From contig NZ_FNFF01000001.1 of the NCBI RefSeq assembly GCF_900100315.1, forward strand, positions 124,001-188,000: a stretch of 64,000 nucleotides of DNA, read 5' to 3'. Shown one piece after another: positions 49,472-57,793 of the stretch; the first letter of the stretch is position 1; the number at the start of each line of letters is the position of its first letter. A program made the position numbers and the translations under genes. This DNA comes from Streptomyces indicus. GTDB taxonomy: Bacteria > Actinomycetota > Actinomycetes > Streptomycetales > Streptomycetaceae. Below the pieces are notes generated by a model, which worked only from the letters and a program-made list of their open reading frames with translations, did not search any database and was not told the origin of the DNA.

Positions 49472-50392
49472 ATGACCACCACTGATCCCGACCCGGGCCT
49501 GGACGCGATCATGAGCGAGCGGAAGCAGCTGCTGCACCTCGCGTACCGGCTGCTCGGCTCGCTCGCGGAGGCCGAGGACGCCGTGCAGGAGACGTATACG
49601 CGCTGGTACGGCCTGTCCCGCGAGCAGCGGGACGCCATCGTGTCCCCTGGTGCCTGGCTGACGACGGTCGCCGGCCGGATCTGCCTGAACGTGCTCGGGT
49701 CGGCGCGGGCCAGGCGCGAGACCTACGTCGGCGAGTGGCTGCCCGAGCCGCTGCCCGGCCACGGCGTGTGGGGCGAGGGGCGGCCGGGCGGCCCCGGTGC
49801 CGATCCGGCCGACCGCGTCACGCTGGACGAGTCGGTCGGTCTGGCCTTCATGGTCGTGCTGGAGGCGATGACGCCGGCGGAACGCGTGGCGTTCATCCTG
49901 CACGACGTGTTCTGCCACCCCTTCGCCGAGATCGCGGAGATCGTCGGCCGCAGCCCTGCGGCCTGCCGCCAGCTCGCGTCCTCGGCGCGGCGCCGCGTCC
50001 GGGACGCCCGTCCCTCTCCCGCTCCGGCGGCCCGAGGCGCCGGTGTCGTACGCGAGTTCAAGCAGGCGTGGGAGGCACAGGACATCGAGGCCCTCATCGC
50101 CCTGCTCGACCCGGACGCGACGGCAGTCGCCGACGGCGGAGGTCTCGCCGTCACCTTCCCGCACCCCATCGAGGGCGCCGAACCGATCGCGCACACCTGG
50201 GCCGACATCGCGGGCCGCGTGCCCGGCGACATGGTGTTCGTGGAGCGGATGATCGACGGTCAGCCCGGGGTGGTGGCGGTGCAGCGCGGGGTCACGGTCA
50301 CGGTGTTCGCCTTCGAGGTGACGGATGACCGGATCACGCACATCTGGGTCGTCCGCAACCCCGAGAAGCTCCGCGCCTGGGCGCAGCGGTGA
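49472..50392 (+). CDS. ECF41-group RNA polymerase sigma factor with SnoaL domain
   Basis: A 306-residue sigma factor. Region 2 is LHLAYRLLGSLAEAEDAVQE (about 22-41), and region 4 is MTPAERVAFILHDVFCHPFA (about 130-149) then SPAACRQLASSARRRVRDA. The linker bears WLPEPL, and the C-terminal SnoaL-like domain (from about residue 192) holds DGGG and NPEKL. The WLPEP, DGGG(K) and NP(D/E)KL trio is the hallmark of ECF41, where the C-terminal domain regulates activity in cis. The ATG at 49472 has GGGAG about 10 bases upstream. Unlike most ECF41 genes, no carboxymuconolactone-decarboxylase-type partner is adjacent; a LUD gene is divergent. Confidence 0.93.
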   Translation: MTTTDPDPGLDAIMSERKQLLHLAYRLLGSLAEAEDAVQETYTRWYGLSREQRDAIVSPGAWLTTVAGRICLNVLGSARARRETYVGEWLPEPLPGHGVWGEGRPGGPGADPADRVTLDESVGLAFMVVLEAMTPAERVAFILHDVFCHPFAEIAEIVGRSPAACRQLASSARRRVRDARPSPAPAARGAGVVREFKQAWEAQDIEALIALLDPDATAVADGGGLAVTFPHPIEGAEPIAHTWADIAGRVPGDMVFVERMIDGQPGVVAVQRGVTVTVFAFEVTDDRITHIWVVRNPEKLRAWAQR

Positions 50393-50395
50393 GCC

Positions 50396-51043
50396 TCACG
50401 CGAGGCCGCTCACCCTCAACGTGAGGTTGAGCCTTCCGGTCAGGCCGAGTGCAGGCGGGGCCGTGCCGGGCAGGATCTTCGGAACGCCGTGGTAGGCCAG
50501 CCGGGAGGGGCCGCCGAAGACGAACGCGTCCCCGCTGCGCAGCTCCACGTCCGTGTAGGGCTTGGCGCGGGTGTCGGTGTTGCCGAAGCGGAACACGCAG
50601 GTGTCGCCGAGGCTGAGCGACACCACCGGGTCCGGGGACTTCTCGTCCTGGTCGCGGTGCATGCCCATCCGGGCGTCGGCGTCGTAGAAGTTGATCAGCG
50701 CGATGTCGTACGCGGCGGTGGCGAAGTCCTCGTCCAGGGCCGCCGTGGCGATGCGCCGGGCGAGGTCCACGAGCAGCGGCGGCATCGGTTTGACCGGTGC
50801 GCCGTCACCGTCGACGGCGGTGCGCGCGTAGCCGTACGGGAACCAGTGCCAGCCGAGGCCGAACTGGCGCACCGACATCCGCCCGCCACCGGGCGTGGTG
50901 ACCTCGCGCAGTCCGGCGGGCGGCCGGGCCCAGGTGCGGCAGTGTTCCACCAGCTGCCGCTGCTCTCCCGGGCCCAGCCAGTCCGGAACGTGCACGGCGC
51001 CTGGGGCGACTTCCGTCCGGTCCCGGGGGAACAGCTCGCTCAT
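50396..51043 (-). CDS. alkB: AlkB-family 2OG/Fe(II) DNA or RNA dealkylase
   Basis: A 215-residue 2-oxoglutarate-dependent dioxygenase that removes alkyl lesions from bases. Iron ligands are His129 and Asp131 (MHRDQDE) and His185 (AYHGV); 2-oxoglutarate is bound by Arg204 (GRLNLTLR) with Arg210 nearby. The substrate strand is INFYDADARMG. It is full length. The ATG at 51043 has only GGAACC before it and CATGAT 6 nt upstream, so a leaderless start is possible. It ends three bases from the ECF41 gene, convergent. No LexA box or ada box was seen. Confidence 0.93.
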   Translation of the reverse strand: MSELFPRDRTEVAPGAVHVPDWLGPGEQRQLVEHCRTWARPPAGLREVTTPGGGRMSVRQFGLGWHWFPYGYARTAVDGDGAPVKPMPPLLVDLARRIATAALDEDFATAAYDIALINFYDADARMGMHRDQDEKSPDPVVSLSLGDTCVFRFGNTDTRAKPYTDVELRSGDAFVFGGPSRLAYHGVPKILPGTAPPALGLTGRLNLTLRVSGLA

Positions 51044-51072
51044 GGTTCCATCATGCGTCCTCGCGCGGAGCG

Positions 51073-51978
51073 TCAGTGCGCCGGCCCGGCCAGGATCAGC
51101 GCGTGCGCGCGGTCGAGGGCGTCGGCAGCGGTGCAGGAGATGTCCGGCTGCACGCCGCTGCCCTCCCAGTTGGCACCGGACACCGGGTTGACGGCCCGTC
51201 CGACCGGGATGGTGACTTCCAGGTGCGGGTGCACGGTCCAGCCGTCGCAGGGATGGGCGCCGCCGCGGGTGGTCTCGCCGACGACGACGGCACGGCCGAG
51301 CTGCTGCAGGTCGTAGGCCAGTTCCTCGGCCGCCGAGAACGTGTCGGCACTGGTCAGTATGTACAACGGCTTGGAGCCGCCGAAGCGTGCGCCGGGAACG
51401 TGCGCCGGGCTCCAGGACTGCTCGATGCGCTTGCCCGCGCGCCAGTGCATGGTGTTGAGGTGGGTGCGCTCGTCCAGGAGATAGCCGCAGACGAAAGCGA
51501 CGGAGTCCGGGGCGCCGCCCAGGTTGGCGCGGAGGTCGACGATCAGCGCCCGGGCGCGGGATGCCAGGGTGAGGGCGGCACTCAGCGGTTCGGCTGCCCA
51601 CTCCAGAGGGAACAGCATGGGCGCCAGCTCCACCACGGCGACGCCGCCGTCCAGCAGTGCCACCCGCGGCACACCCCCCAGCGACGTGTCGAACTTCCGG
51701 CGCATGGCCTCCAGATTCGCCGCGCCCTTACGCGGCGGCACCGGGTCGGTGTGGTGTTTCAGCCGGAGGTGCCGGTCGCCGTTGACCGACTGCAGATCCT
51801 CCGTGACCAGTCGGGAGAGCTCCGCGGGGCCGCCGACGTCGTACGCGCCCTCGGCCAGGCGTCGTCGCAGCAGGCCGACGAGCCGCTCGGCGATCTCGGG
51901 GAAGGCGTAGTGCTCGGTGAGGAGACGGGTCGTCTCGGCGATCACGGGTCCCGGCTGAAGCGTCGTCGCAGTGGTCAT
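51073..51978 (-). CDS. S41-family peptidase-like protein
   Basis: A 301-residue protein of the tail-specific protease/IRBP fold. The C-terminal core includes ARALIVDLRANLGGAPDSVA (the DLRxNxGG motif) and LYILTSADTFSAAEELAYDL, in which the serine of TFSAAEE at about residue 214 is the nucleophile. GETTRGGAHPCDGWTV follows. It has no signal peptide, so it is likely cytoplasmic, and no PDZ domain. The usual catalytic lysine is not obvious at the standard place, as in several IRBP-like members, so hydrolysis is likely but not certain. The ATG at 51978 has no ribosome site; TACTCC stands nearby. Confidence 0.87.
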   Translation of the reverse strand: MTTATTLQPGPVIAETTRLLTEHYAFPEIAERLVGLLRRRLAEGAYDVGGPAELSRLVTEDLQSVNGDRHLRLKHHTDPVPPRKGAANLEAMRRKFDTSLGGVPRVALLDGGVAVVELAPMLFPLEWAAEPLSAALTLASRARALIVDLRANLGGAPDSVAFVCGYLLDERTHLNTMHWRAGKRIEQSWSPAHVPGARFGGSKPLYILTSADTFSAAEELAYDLQQLGRAVVVGETTRGGAHPCDGWTVHPHLEVTIPVGRAVNPVSGANWEGSGVQPDISCTAADALDRAHALILAGPAH

Positions 51979-52101
51979 GACAGGGAGTAGAGCACCGCGC
52001 GAGCGTTCACGTCCGGTGTTCGGGCACCTTCGGGTGGACCAGGAGGCCGGCGCAGTCGGGGGGGGCGGGGCTGCTCCCGGTCACCCGCTCCGCAACGCGA
52101 C

Positions 52102-52136
52102 GATGCGCCCCTGCCCGAGGGAGGCAGAGGCGCATC
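52102..52136 (-). terminator. Hairpin after the permease gene
   Basis: GATGCGCCCCTGCC pairs with GGCAGAGGCGCATC, with one C-A mismatch, around a seven-base loop. It lies about 90 bases downstream of the NCS1 stop and should end the all operon. Confidence 0.65.
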
Positions 52137-52227
52137 GTGGGTGCGGAGCGCGGAGCGCGGGGCCGGGCGGGGCCCGGGTGCTCCGCGGGCGGGTCGTGCG
52201 GGACCCGCCCGTCCTCGGGGAGCGGGA

Positions 52228-53604
52228 TCAGGCCGTGCGGGGGCCGACCCGTTCCAGGAGGGCGTACGCGAGGACCGCGACGACGAGGCCGGTGACCGCG
52301 TCGGAGAGCTGCGGGGCCCACCAGTGCGCGATGCCGGCGGCTGCGGCTCCGATCGCCCAGGCCGTGAAGGCCGTGGGGCGGACCGTGGCCGTGGGCCGTT
52401 CGTCCATGGCGGTGCGGCCGCCGCGGGCGAAGAACTGGTCGGCGATCAGCACGCCGCCGAGCGGCGGCACGAAGACGCTGAGGATGACCAGCCAGTCCAG
52501 GAAGTGGTTCCAGACGCCCGCGAGGGCGGCCAGGGTGCCGATGACGCCGAGCACGAGGGTCATCGTCCGCATCGTGCGGCCCGTCAGGTGCGACCAGCCG
52601 AGTGCGCCGTTGTAGAGGCAGTGGCTGCACACCGAGCCGAGGTTGACGAAGACGAAGACCGCCGCGAGGACATTGAGGATGCCCGCGTTCTCGCCCGTGA
52701 GGATGGGCAGGAAGTCGCCGCCCGCGGTCGCCGGCGCGGCCACCGCGCCGGCCGCCACCACCACGCCGCCGGTGACCTGCGCGATGACGCTGGCGACCGG
52801 GAAGGCGCTGATGGTGGCGTACACGGCCTGGCGGCCGTTCTTCGACCAGCGCGTGAAGTCGGCGGTCATCGTGCCCGAGTCGGCGAACGTGGCCATCATC
52901 ATCGACACCGCGGCGCCGAAGGTGAGGGCCGCGTTGCCGCCGACCCCTTCGTACGAGAAGACGGCGCCCAGATCGTGGTCGCGGGCCACGATGACGAGCG
53001 CGATGACGCCCGCGATCACGAAGAGGGGCGCTGCCACGGCGCCGAGCCAGGACAGGGCCTTGATGCCGAGGTAGGTCAGGGCGATGAAGCCCAACCCGGC
53101 CAGGACCGCGACCAGTTGCTCGTGCCAGCCGAAGGCCTGGTGCAGCGTGGCGCCGGTGGCGCCGGTGTTGAAGGCGAACCAGCCGACCACGACCGTCGCG
53201 AGGAACGCCGAGGCGACGACGTACCCCGCGCGGCCGAAGGTGCGGGTGGCCTGGAGGGAGAAGGACTCCCCCGTCTTGCCGGCCCGGTGGCTGAGGATGC
53301 CCACGTAAAGCAGCATCACCAGGTTCGCCACGGCGATGGCGGCGAGCCCGCGCCAGAAGCCCAGCATGGCGACGACCACGCCGCCGGGCACGGCATTGGT
53401 CAGGATCATCGGGAATCCGAACCAGACGGCCGAGACCGTCAACAGCGACTTCCGGCTTGTCGCCGGGACCGGGGAGTGCTCGTACTCGGGGTCGAGTTCC
53501 CGGGCCGCGGAGGTGTCGTGCCCCGTGGCGGGGTCCGGCTCCGTGGTGGCGGCGTGCCCCTGGGCGGGGTCCTGCTCCGCGGCGGTGTGGTGCTCAGTGT
53601 TCAT
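52228..53604 (-). CDS. NCS1-family nucleobase/allantoin-type permease
   Basis: A 458-residue membrane carrier of the cytosine/purine/uracil/thiamine/allantoin family. The start of TM1 has WFGFPMILTNAVPGG, then LSHRAGKTGESFSLQATRTF and FADSGTMTADFTRWSKNGRQ, typical of the CodB subgroup. The N-terminal 45 residues are a hydrophilic Asp-Pro-His-rich tail, partly repeated (DPAQGHAA, DPATGHD). About 12 helices follow. It is the last gene of the all operon, 36 bp after allG. A substrate such as cytosine, another pyrimidine or a ureide fits the neighbouring amidohydrolases. Confidence 0.92.
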   Translation of the reverse strand: MNTEHHTAAEQDPAQGHAATTEPDPATGHDTSAARELDPEYEHSPVPATSRKSLLTVSAVWFGFPMILTNAVPGGVVVAMLGFWRGLAAIAVANLVMLLYVGILSHRAGKTGESFSLQATRTFGRAGYVVASAFLATVVVGWFAFNTGATGATLHQAFGWHEQLVAVLAGLGFIALTYLGIKALSWLGAVAAPLFVIAGVIALVIVARDHDLGAVFSYEGVGGNAALTFGAAVSMMMATFADSGTMTADFTRWSKNGRQAVYATISAFPVASVIAQVTGGVVVAAGAVAAPATAGGDFLPILTGENAGILNVLAAVFVFVNLGSVCSHCLYNGALGWSHLTGRTMRTMTLVLGVIGTLAALAGVWNHFLDWLVILSVFVPPLGGVLIADQFFARGGRTAMDERPTATVRPTAFTAWAIGAAAAGIAHWWAPQLSDAVTGLVVAVLAYALLERVGPRTA

Positions 53605-53640
53605 GGTGGGCTTCCGGGTTTCCGGGTCGGCGCTCGCGGC

Positions 53641-55125
53641 TTACGCGAGGGTGTCGGCGAGGGCGGTGACCGCCTTGGTGAAGGCCTCGGCCGGCGGGTG
53701 CGTGATGCCCGCGCCGATCATGCCGATGCCGGCGTCCTTGTGGGCGATGGCCGTGTTGATGATCGGCAGGATGCCGGTGTCGATGACCTTGCGGACGTCG
53801 ATGCCGGTGGGCAGGCCCTGGAAGTCGAGGGCCGGGATGGTCACGTTGGGGTTCGCCGCCGTGGTGATCTCGCCCATGTCCCGCGTGTACTGCAGGGCTT
53901 CGGCCACGGTGCCGCCGACGAGGGCGACGATCGCGGGCGCCGCCGACATGGCGAACCCGCCGAAGCCGTACGTCTCCGTGATGGCGCTGTCGCCGATGTC
54001 GAGGCCGGAGTCCTCGGGCTTGTACCCGGCGAACATCGGGCCGACCACCTTCTGCGCGGGGCCGGTGAACCACTGGCCGGGCAGCCCCGCGACGCGGATG
54101 CCGAACTCGACTCCGTTGCGGGCCATGGTGGTCAGGACGGTGGAGTTCTCGACCCCGTTCGCGGCGTCGAGCGCGGCCTTCGCCATCGCCATCCACGTAG
54201 GACCGGAGAAGTAGTCGGAGGACGCGACGAAGTCGAAGACCTCCTTCTTCTGCTCGGTGGTGAAGGAGGACTGCAGCAGACCGGGCGCGAGGGCCTGGAA
54301 GAGCAGGAGCGTGCCGGCGCCGTTGCGGTTGTGGCACTCGTCGCCCATGTGCAGGGCCTGGGAGAGCAGCAGCCGCAGGTCGATGGGACCGGTGAACTCG
54401 ACGGCCTCCTTGAGCATCGGGCCGAAGACGTCCCGCATCCACACCAGGCGGTCGATGACGCTCTGGTCGTTGGCGCCCATCCGCAGGATCTTGGCCATCT
54501 GCTCGGACAGGTTGGTGTACGCGACGTTGCCGTGCGTCTCGTTCTTCACGATGTGCACGTACATCGACGCGGAGGTGACACCGGCCATCGAGCCGACGGA
54601 GTCCGCCTCGTGGCAGGGCTTGAAGGTGATACGGCCGGACGCGGCCACCTCGGCGGCCTCGTCCAGGTCCTTCGCAAGGCCCTCGAAGACGATCGCGCCG
54701 GTGACGGCGCCCTTCATCGGGCCGTTCATGCGGTCCCAGGTGATGGGCGGCCCGGAGTGCAGGATCGTGGTCGGCGTCATGCCGGGGACCACGTCGAGGG
54801 CGCGGCCGAAGCCGATGAGCATCGGGCGGGCCGCCATGATCCGCTCGACGGCCTCGGCGTTCGCGGCCTCGATCTTCTCCGCGAGGTCGGGGCGCTCCAG
54901 GACGTCCAGGGCGCGGGCGGCCTCGAGGTCGCCGCCGCCGGGCGGGGTCCAGTCGAGCGTGGAGACCTTGGCGCCTTGGGCGCTGATGTCGGCGTCGAAC
55001 ATGGCGAGGCCGACGTTCACCACGCTCAGGTCACCGCCGAACAGGGCGGCGGCGGGGGTGAGTTCGGCTCCTTCGGCCACGGAGGCGGTGGCTGCGGAGG
55101 AGGTGGCTTCGGGGAGGGTGCTCAT
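53641..55125 (-). CDS. allG: DUF1116 protein, AllG/YlbE-like
   Basis: A 494-residue homologue of E. coli YlbE, called AllG, a component of an oxamate carbamoyltransferase assembly with FdrA and YlbF. Visible family phrases are PMLIGFGRALDVVPGMTPTT, the segment PCHEADSVGSMAGVTSASMY and HMGDECHNRNGAGTLLLFQ, which carries conserved histidine and cysteine. It ends in a family-typical GAGITHPPAEAFTKAV. The ATG at 55125 overlaps the allF stop by four bases. Full length, intact. The assignment of the oxamate reaction rests on the E. coli work, not on this sequence. Confidence 0.92.
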   Translation of the reverse strand: MSTLPEATSSAATASVAEGAELTPAAALFGGDLSVVNVGLAMFDADISAQGAKVSTLDWTPPGGGDLEAARALDVLERPDLAEKIEAANAEAVERIMAARPMLIGFGRALDVVPGMTPTTILHSGPPITWDRMNGPMKGAVTGAIVFEGLAKDLDEAAEVAASGRITFKPCHEADSVGSMAGVTSASMYVHIVKNETHGNVAYTNLSEQMAKILRMGANDQSVIDRLVWMRDVFGPMLKEAVEFTGPIDLRLLLSQALHMGDECHNRNGAGTLLLFQALAPGLLQSSFTTEQKKEVFDFVASSDYFSGPTWMAMAKAALDAANGVENSTVLTTMARNGVEFGIRVAGLPGQWFTGPAQKVVGPMFAGYKPEDSGLDIGDSAITETYGFGGFAMSAAPAIVALVGGTVAEALQYTRDMGEITTAANPNVTIPALDFQGLPTGIDVRKVIDTGILPIINTAIAHKDAGIGMIGAGITHPPAEAFTKAVTALADTLA

Positions 55126-56672
55126 GCCTGCTGGGCCTTCCGTGCGATCTCACGGGCGAACCGGCCCGTCTCGGTGCTGCTGCGGGTGACGGTGACGCCG
55201 GCGGCCTCGAGGGCCGCGGTCTGGGCGGCGACGGACGGGGTGTCCAGGTCGGTGCCGAGGACGTACGCGACGATCTCCAGGTGGCGGCCGGCCTCGCGGG
55301 CGATGCGCTGCGCCTCCTCGATGGCGGGCAGCGTGGTGCCGACCGGGTCCTCGTGGGAGCCGAAGCCGAGCACGAAGTCCATGACCACGGCGGCGACTTC
55401 GGGGTCGCGGGCCTCGGCGACCAGGCGCTCCAGGCGCGGCGTGGGGTCGATCATCGGGTGCGGACGGCCGTTGGTGAAGTCGTCGTCGCCGAAGTCGAGG
55501 AAGGTGTGCCCCTTGCTGCCGGCGGCGGCGGTCAGGCGGAACGCGGGATCCTTCTGGATGTTGCTCCACACGTCGAGCCCGGCGTCCTTGACCGCGTACA
55601 TGGTCTCGTCGCAGAGCGTGCCGCCGCAGAACAGGCCGCGCACGTAGCGCTGGCCTTCGGCGAGGCGGGTGACCACGTCGGCGGCGGCCTGCGCGGCGTC
55701 GAACTCCTCGGTGCCGGCGGTCTCGACGCCCGCGAGCGCGACGGCCTGGCGTGCGGCGTCGAGGCTGCCGGAGGCGAAGTGCCCGCCGGCGGCGGTGACC
55801 GCCTCCTCGGAGCCGCCGATGAAGTAGACGACGACGGGCTTGCCCGCGGCGGCCACCTCGGCGAGCACCTTCTTCTCCACGGACGCGGCCGGCGGCTTGG
55901 AGACGAGGACGATGACCTCGGTGGCCGGATCGGCGGCGAGGGCGCGGATGCCGTCGGTCATCATGATGCCGCCGACCTCCTCGCTGAGGTCGCGGCCGCC
56001 GGTGCCGATCAGCTGCGAGATGCCGCCGCCGAGCGCGTGCACCCGGACGCTGACCTCCTGCGAGCCGGTGCCGGAGGCGGCGACGATGCCGACGGAGCCG
56101 GGGCGCACCTTGTTGCCGAAGCACAGGGCGACGTTGTTGATGATGGCGGTGCCGCAGTCGGGTCCCATCATGAACAGGCCCTTGTCGTGGGCGAGTTCCT
56201 TGAGGGCGACCTCGTCCTCGACGGAGACGTTGTCGGAGAACAGCATGACGTGCAGGCCGTTCTCGAGGGCCTTGCGGGCCTCGCGCGCGGCGTAGGCGCC
56301 GTTGACGGCGATCACCGCGAGGTTGGCCCCCGCGATGCCCTCGGCCGCGCCCGCGATGGTGCGGTAGGTGACCGCGCCGGCCTCGGCGGAGGCGGGGGCC
56401 TTGCGGTGCAGCAGGTCCTCGACCTCGGCGAGCAGCGCCTCGGTGTCGGCGCGGTCCTCGGCGACCAGGACGATCATGAGGTCACCGCTGCCCGCTGCGC
56501 GCAGCTCGTCGGTGAGCAGTCCCAGATTGCCCAGGACCCCCTTGTTCATCTCGGTGCCCATGGCGGTGAACGCCTGCTCCACCCCGTCCAGGCCGTTGGC
56601 CTTGGTCGAGACGGACATCAGGGACACGGAGTCGAAGTACGTGTTCTTCCGTACGACTGCTGTGGTGCTCAC
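55122..56672 (-). CDS. allF: FdrA-family protein, AllF-like
   Basis: A 516-residue protein with the fold of succinyl-CoA synthetase alpha and beta chains. The first third begins VRKNTYFDSVSLMSVSTKAN. The central CoA-ligase-like domain has MMGPDCGTAIINNVALCFGN and GIVAASGTGSQEVSVRVHALG with ISQLIGTGGRDLSEEVGG. The last third has SKGHTFLDFGDDDFTNGRPHP. FdrA/AllF is a partner of YlbE and YlbF in E. coli oxamate carbamoyltransferase. The GTG at 56672 overlaps the allH stop by four bases (GTGA). The tight coupling of three genes matches subunits of a single enzyme. Confidence 0.92.
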   Translation of the reverse strand: MSTTAVVRKNTYFDSVSLMSVSTKANGLDGVEQAFTAMGTEMNKGVLGNLGLLTDELRAAGSGDLMIVLVAEDRADTEALLAEVEDLLHRKAPASAEAGAVTYRTIAGAAEGIAGANLAVIAVNGAYAAREARKALENGLHVMLFSDNVSVEDEVALKELAHDKGLFMMGPDCGTAIINNVALCFGNKVRPGSVGIVAASGTGSQEVSVRVHALGGGISQLIGTGGRDLSEEVGGIMMTDGIRALAADPATEVIVLVSKPPAASVEKKVLAEVAAAGKPVVVYFIGGSEEAVTAAGGHFASGSLDAARQAVALAGVETAGTEEFDAAQAAADVVTRLAEGQRYVRGLFCGGTLCDETMYAVKDAGLDVWSNIQKDPAFRLTAAAGSKGHTFLDFGDDDFTNGRPHPMIDPTPRLERLVAEARDPEVAAVVMDFVLGFGSHEDPVGTTLPAIEEAQRIAREAGRHLEIVAYVLGTDLDTPSVAAQTAALEAAGVTVTRSSTETGRFAREIARKAQQA

Positions 56673-57607
56673 AGCGAACCTCGCAGTTCTTCTTCCAGGT
56701 GGAGCCCGGCGGTCAGGCCGGACAGGGTGTCGCTGCCCGAGGTGTGGCCGGCGGCCAGCACCTTGCGGACAGGAACGTCTAGCTGCCGCGGTGCGGCGCG
56801 CTCGGCCAACAGCCGCAGCAGGTCGAGGAGTTCGGCGCGCGCCCGGCCGTCCGCCGCCTCGCGCAGGGTGGCGAGGGAGAGGTCGGTGGTGCGCCCGGGG
56901 TGCGCGTCGAGTACGTCCTTCAGTACGGGCACGAACGCGGCGAGTGCGCTGCCGGGCAGGGCGGCGACCAGGGCCGCGCCGGTGAGGAAGTCGTCGCCGG
57001 CGGGGGTGAGTCCCGGTCCGAGGCCGAGGAGGGAGAGGACCGCGGTACGGATCCGGGCGGGGTCTCCCGTAGGAACGGCGGCCGTGAATCCGGTACGGCC
57101 CTTCGCGAGTGCCGTGGCGACGGCCGCCTCCATCGGGCCCGCACCGGGGGTGGCGCCGAGCATGCCGCCGAGGGCGCCGTGTGCGCGGTTGAGGCGGTCC
57201 AAGTGCGCGGCTGCGGCGGCGAGTTCGGCCGGGGCGAGGTGCGCGAGGGACGGCGTGTCCGGGCACCAGAGGCGGGCGCCGTCGAGGGTCAGGCGCAGGC
57301 GCTTGTGCGGGAGTTCGAGGGTGAGGGAGCCGCGGGCGAACCGCACGCGCCGGCCCGCTTCGATGCCGTAACCCGTCCAGTCCGTGACGTCCGCGGTCAG
57401 CGTGCGGGGGGCGTGGCCCGCGCCCCGGACGGCCAGGGCGATGAGCCGGTCCTGCGGGGTGAGGAGGTTCACGACGCGGGAGAAGACCGAGTGGACGACG
57501 CCCTCGCCGACGGTGGAGCGCAGGGAGCGCAGGAGTGCGGCATCACCCGACCTCACGGGCAGGACGGCACAGCCCCGCGCACCGGGTATCGACTCCTCGG
57601 GAGACAT
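56669..57607 (-). CDS. allH: DUF2877 protein, AllH/YlbF-like
   Basis: A 312-residue homologue of E. coli YlbF (AllH). The central motif is GLGPGLTPAGDDFLTGAALV, diagnostic of DUF2877, followed by a helical second half and a C-terminal GHTSGSDTLSGLTAGL, where a conserved histidine and serine lie. The N-terminal part includes VVHSVFSRVVNLLTPQDRLI, with nucleotide-like loops. It is the first gene of the minus-strand operon, with its ATG at 57607 following GAGGAGCCGAGG. It is divergent from the carbamate kinase, with a TGGTATACCA palindrome between. Confidence 0.92.
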   Translation of the reverse strand: MSPEESIPGARGCAVLPVRSGDAALLRSLRSTVGEGVVHSVFSRVVNLLTPQDRLIALAVRGAGHAPRTLTADVTDWTGYGIEAGRRVRFARGSLTLELPHKRLRLTLDGARLWCPDTPSLAHLAPAELAAAAAHLDRLNRAHGALGGMLGATPGAGPMEAAVATALAKGRTGFTAAVPTGDPARIRTAVLSLLGLGPGLTPAGDDFLTGAALVAALPGSALAAFVPVLKDVLDAHPGRTTDLSLATLREAADGRARAELLDLLRLLAERAAPRQLDVPVRKVLAAGHTSGSDTLSGLTAGLHLEEELRGSL

Positions 57608-57728
57608 CCTCGGCTCCTCCTCTCGTCCGTCCTGCGTCCGGTCGTGCGGCCCGGTCGCGTGGTCCGTACGTGCGGGTCACGGCCCTCGCCCCGAAGGGCG
57701 TCCGGCTCCCGCGGGCCCGCACACTTAT

Positions 57729-57738
57729 TGGTATACCA
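57729..57738. promoter_or_regulatory. GntR/FCD operator, all operon and carbamate kinase
   Basis: TGGTATACCA is a perfect 10-bp palindrome in the divergent gap. It lies 56 bp before the carbamate kinase start and 122 bp before allH. It overlaps a TATACC hexamer usable as -10 in both directions. The TNGTATACNA form suits FCD-type GntR regulators. Confidence 0.75.
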
Positions 57739-57793
57739 TTCGTGACCTCATCAGCGAACGCAAGCATCCAGCCGACAGAGCAAGGGACATCAC

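Noticed and set aside
51044..51072. Possible damage-inducible promoter for alkB.
   Set aside because: The 29-bp gap to the S41 gene has neither a TTGTCRGTG element nor an ada or LexA-type box that I could find.
52141..55647. A 1168-codon plus-strand open frame opposite the permease and AllG genes.
   Set aside because: The other strand encodes intact membrane and enzyme proteins. The product would be a repetitive Gly-Arg-Asp-His-rich chain, typical of antisense frames at this GC content.
55281..57371. A 696-codon plus-strand open frame opposite AllF and AllH.
   Set aside because: Same reasons: strong homology on the other strand and low-complexity composition here.
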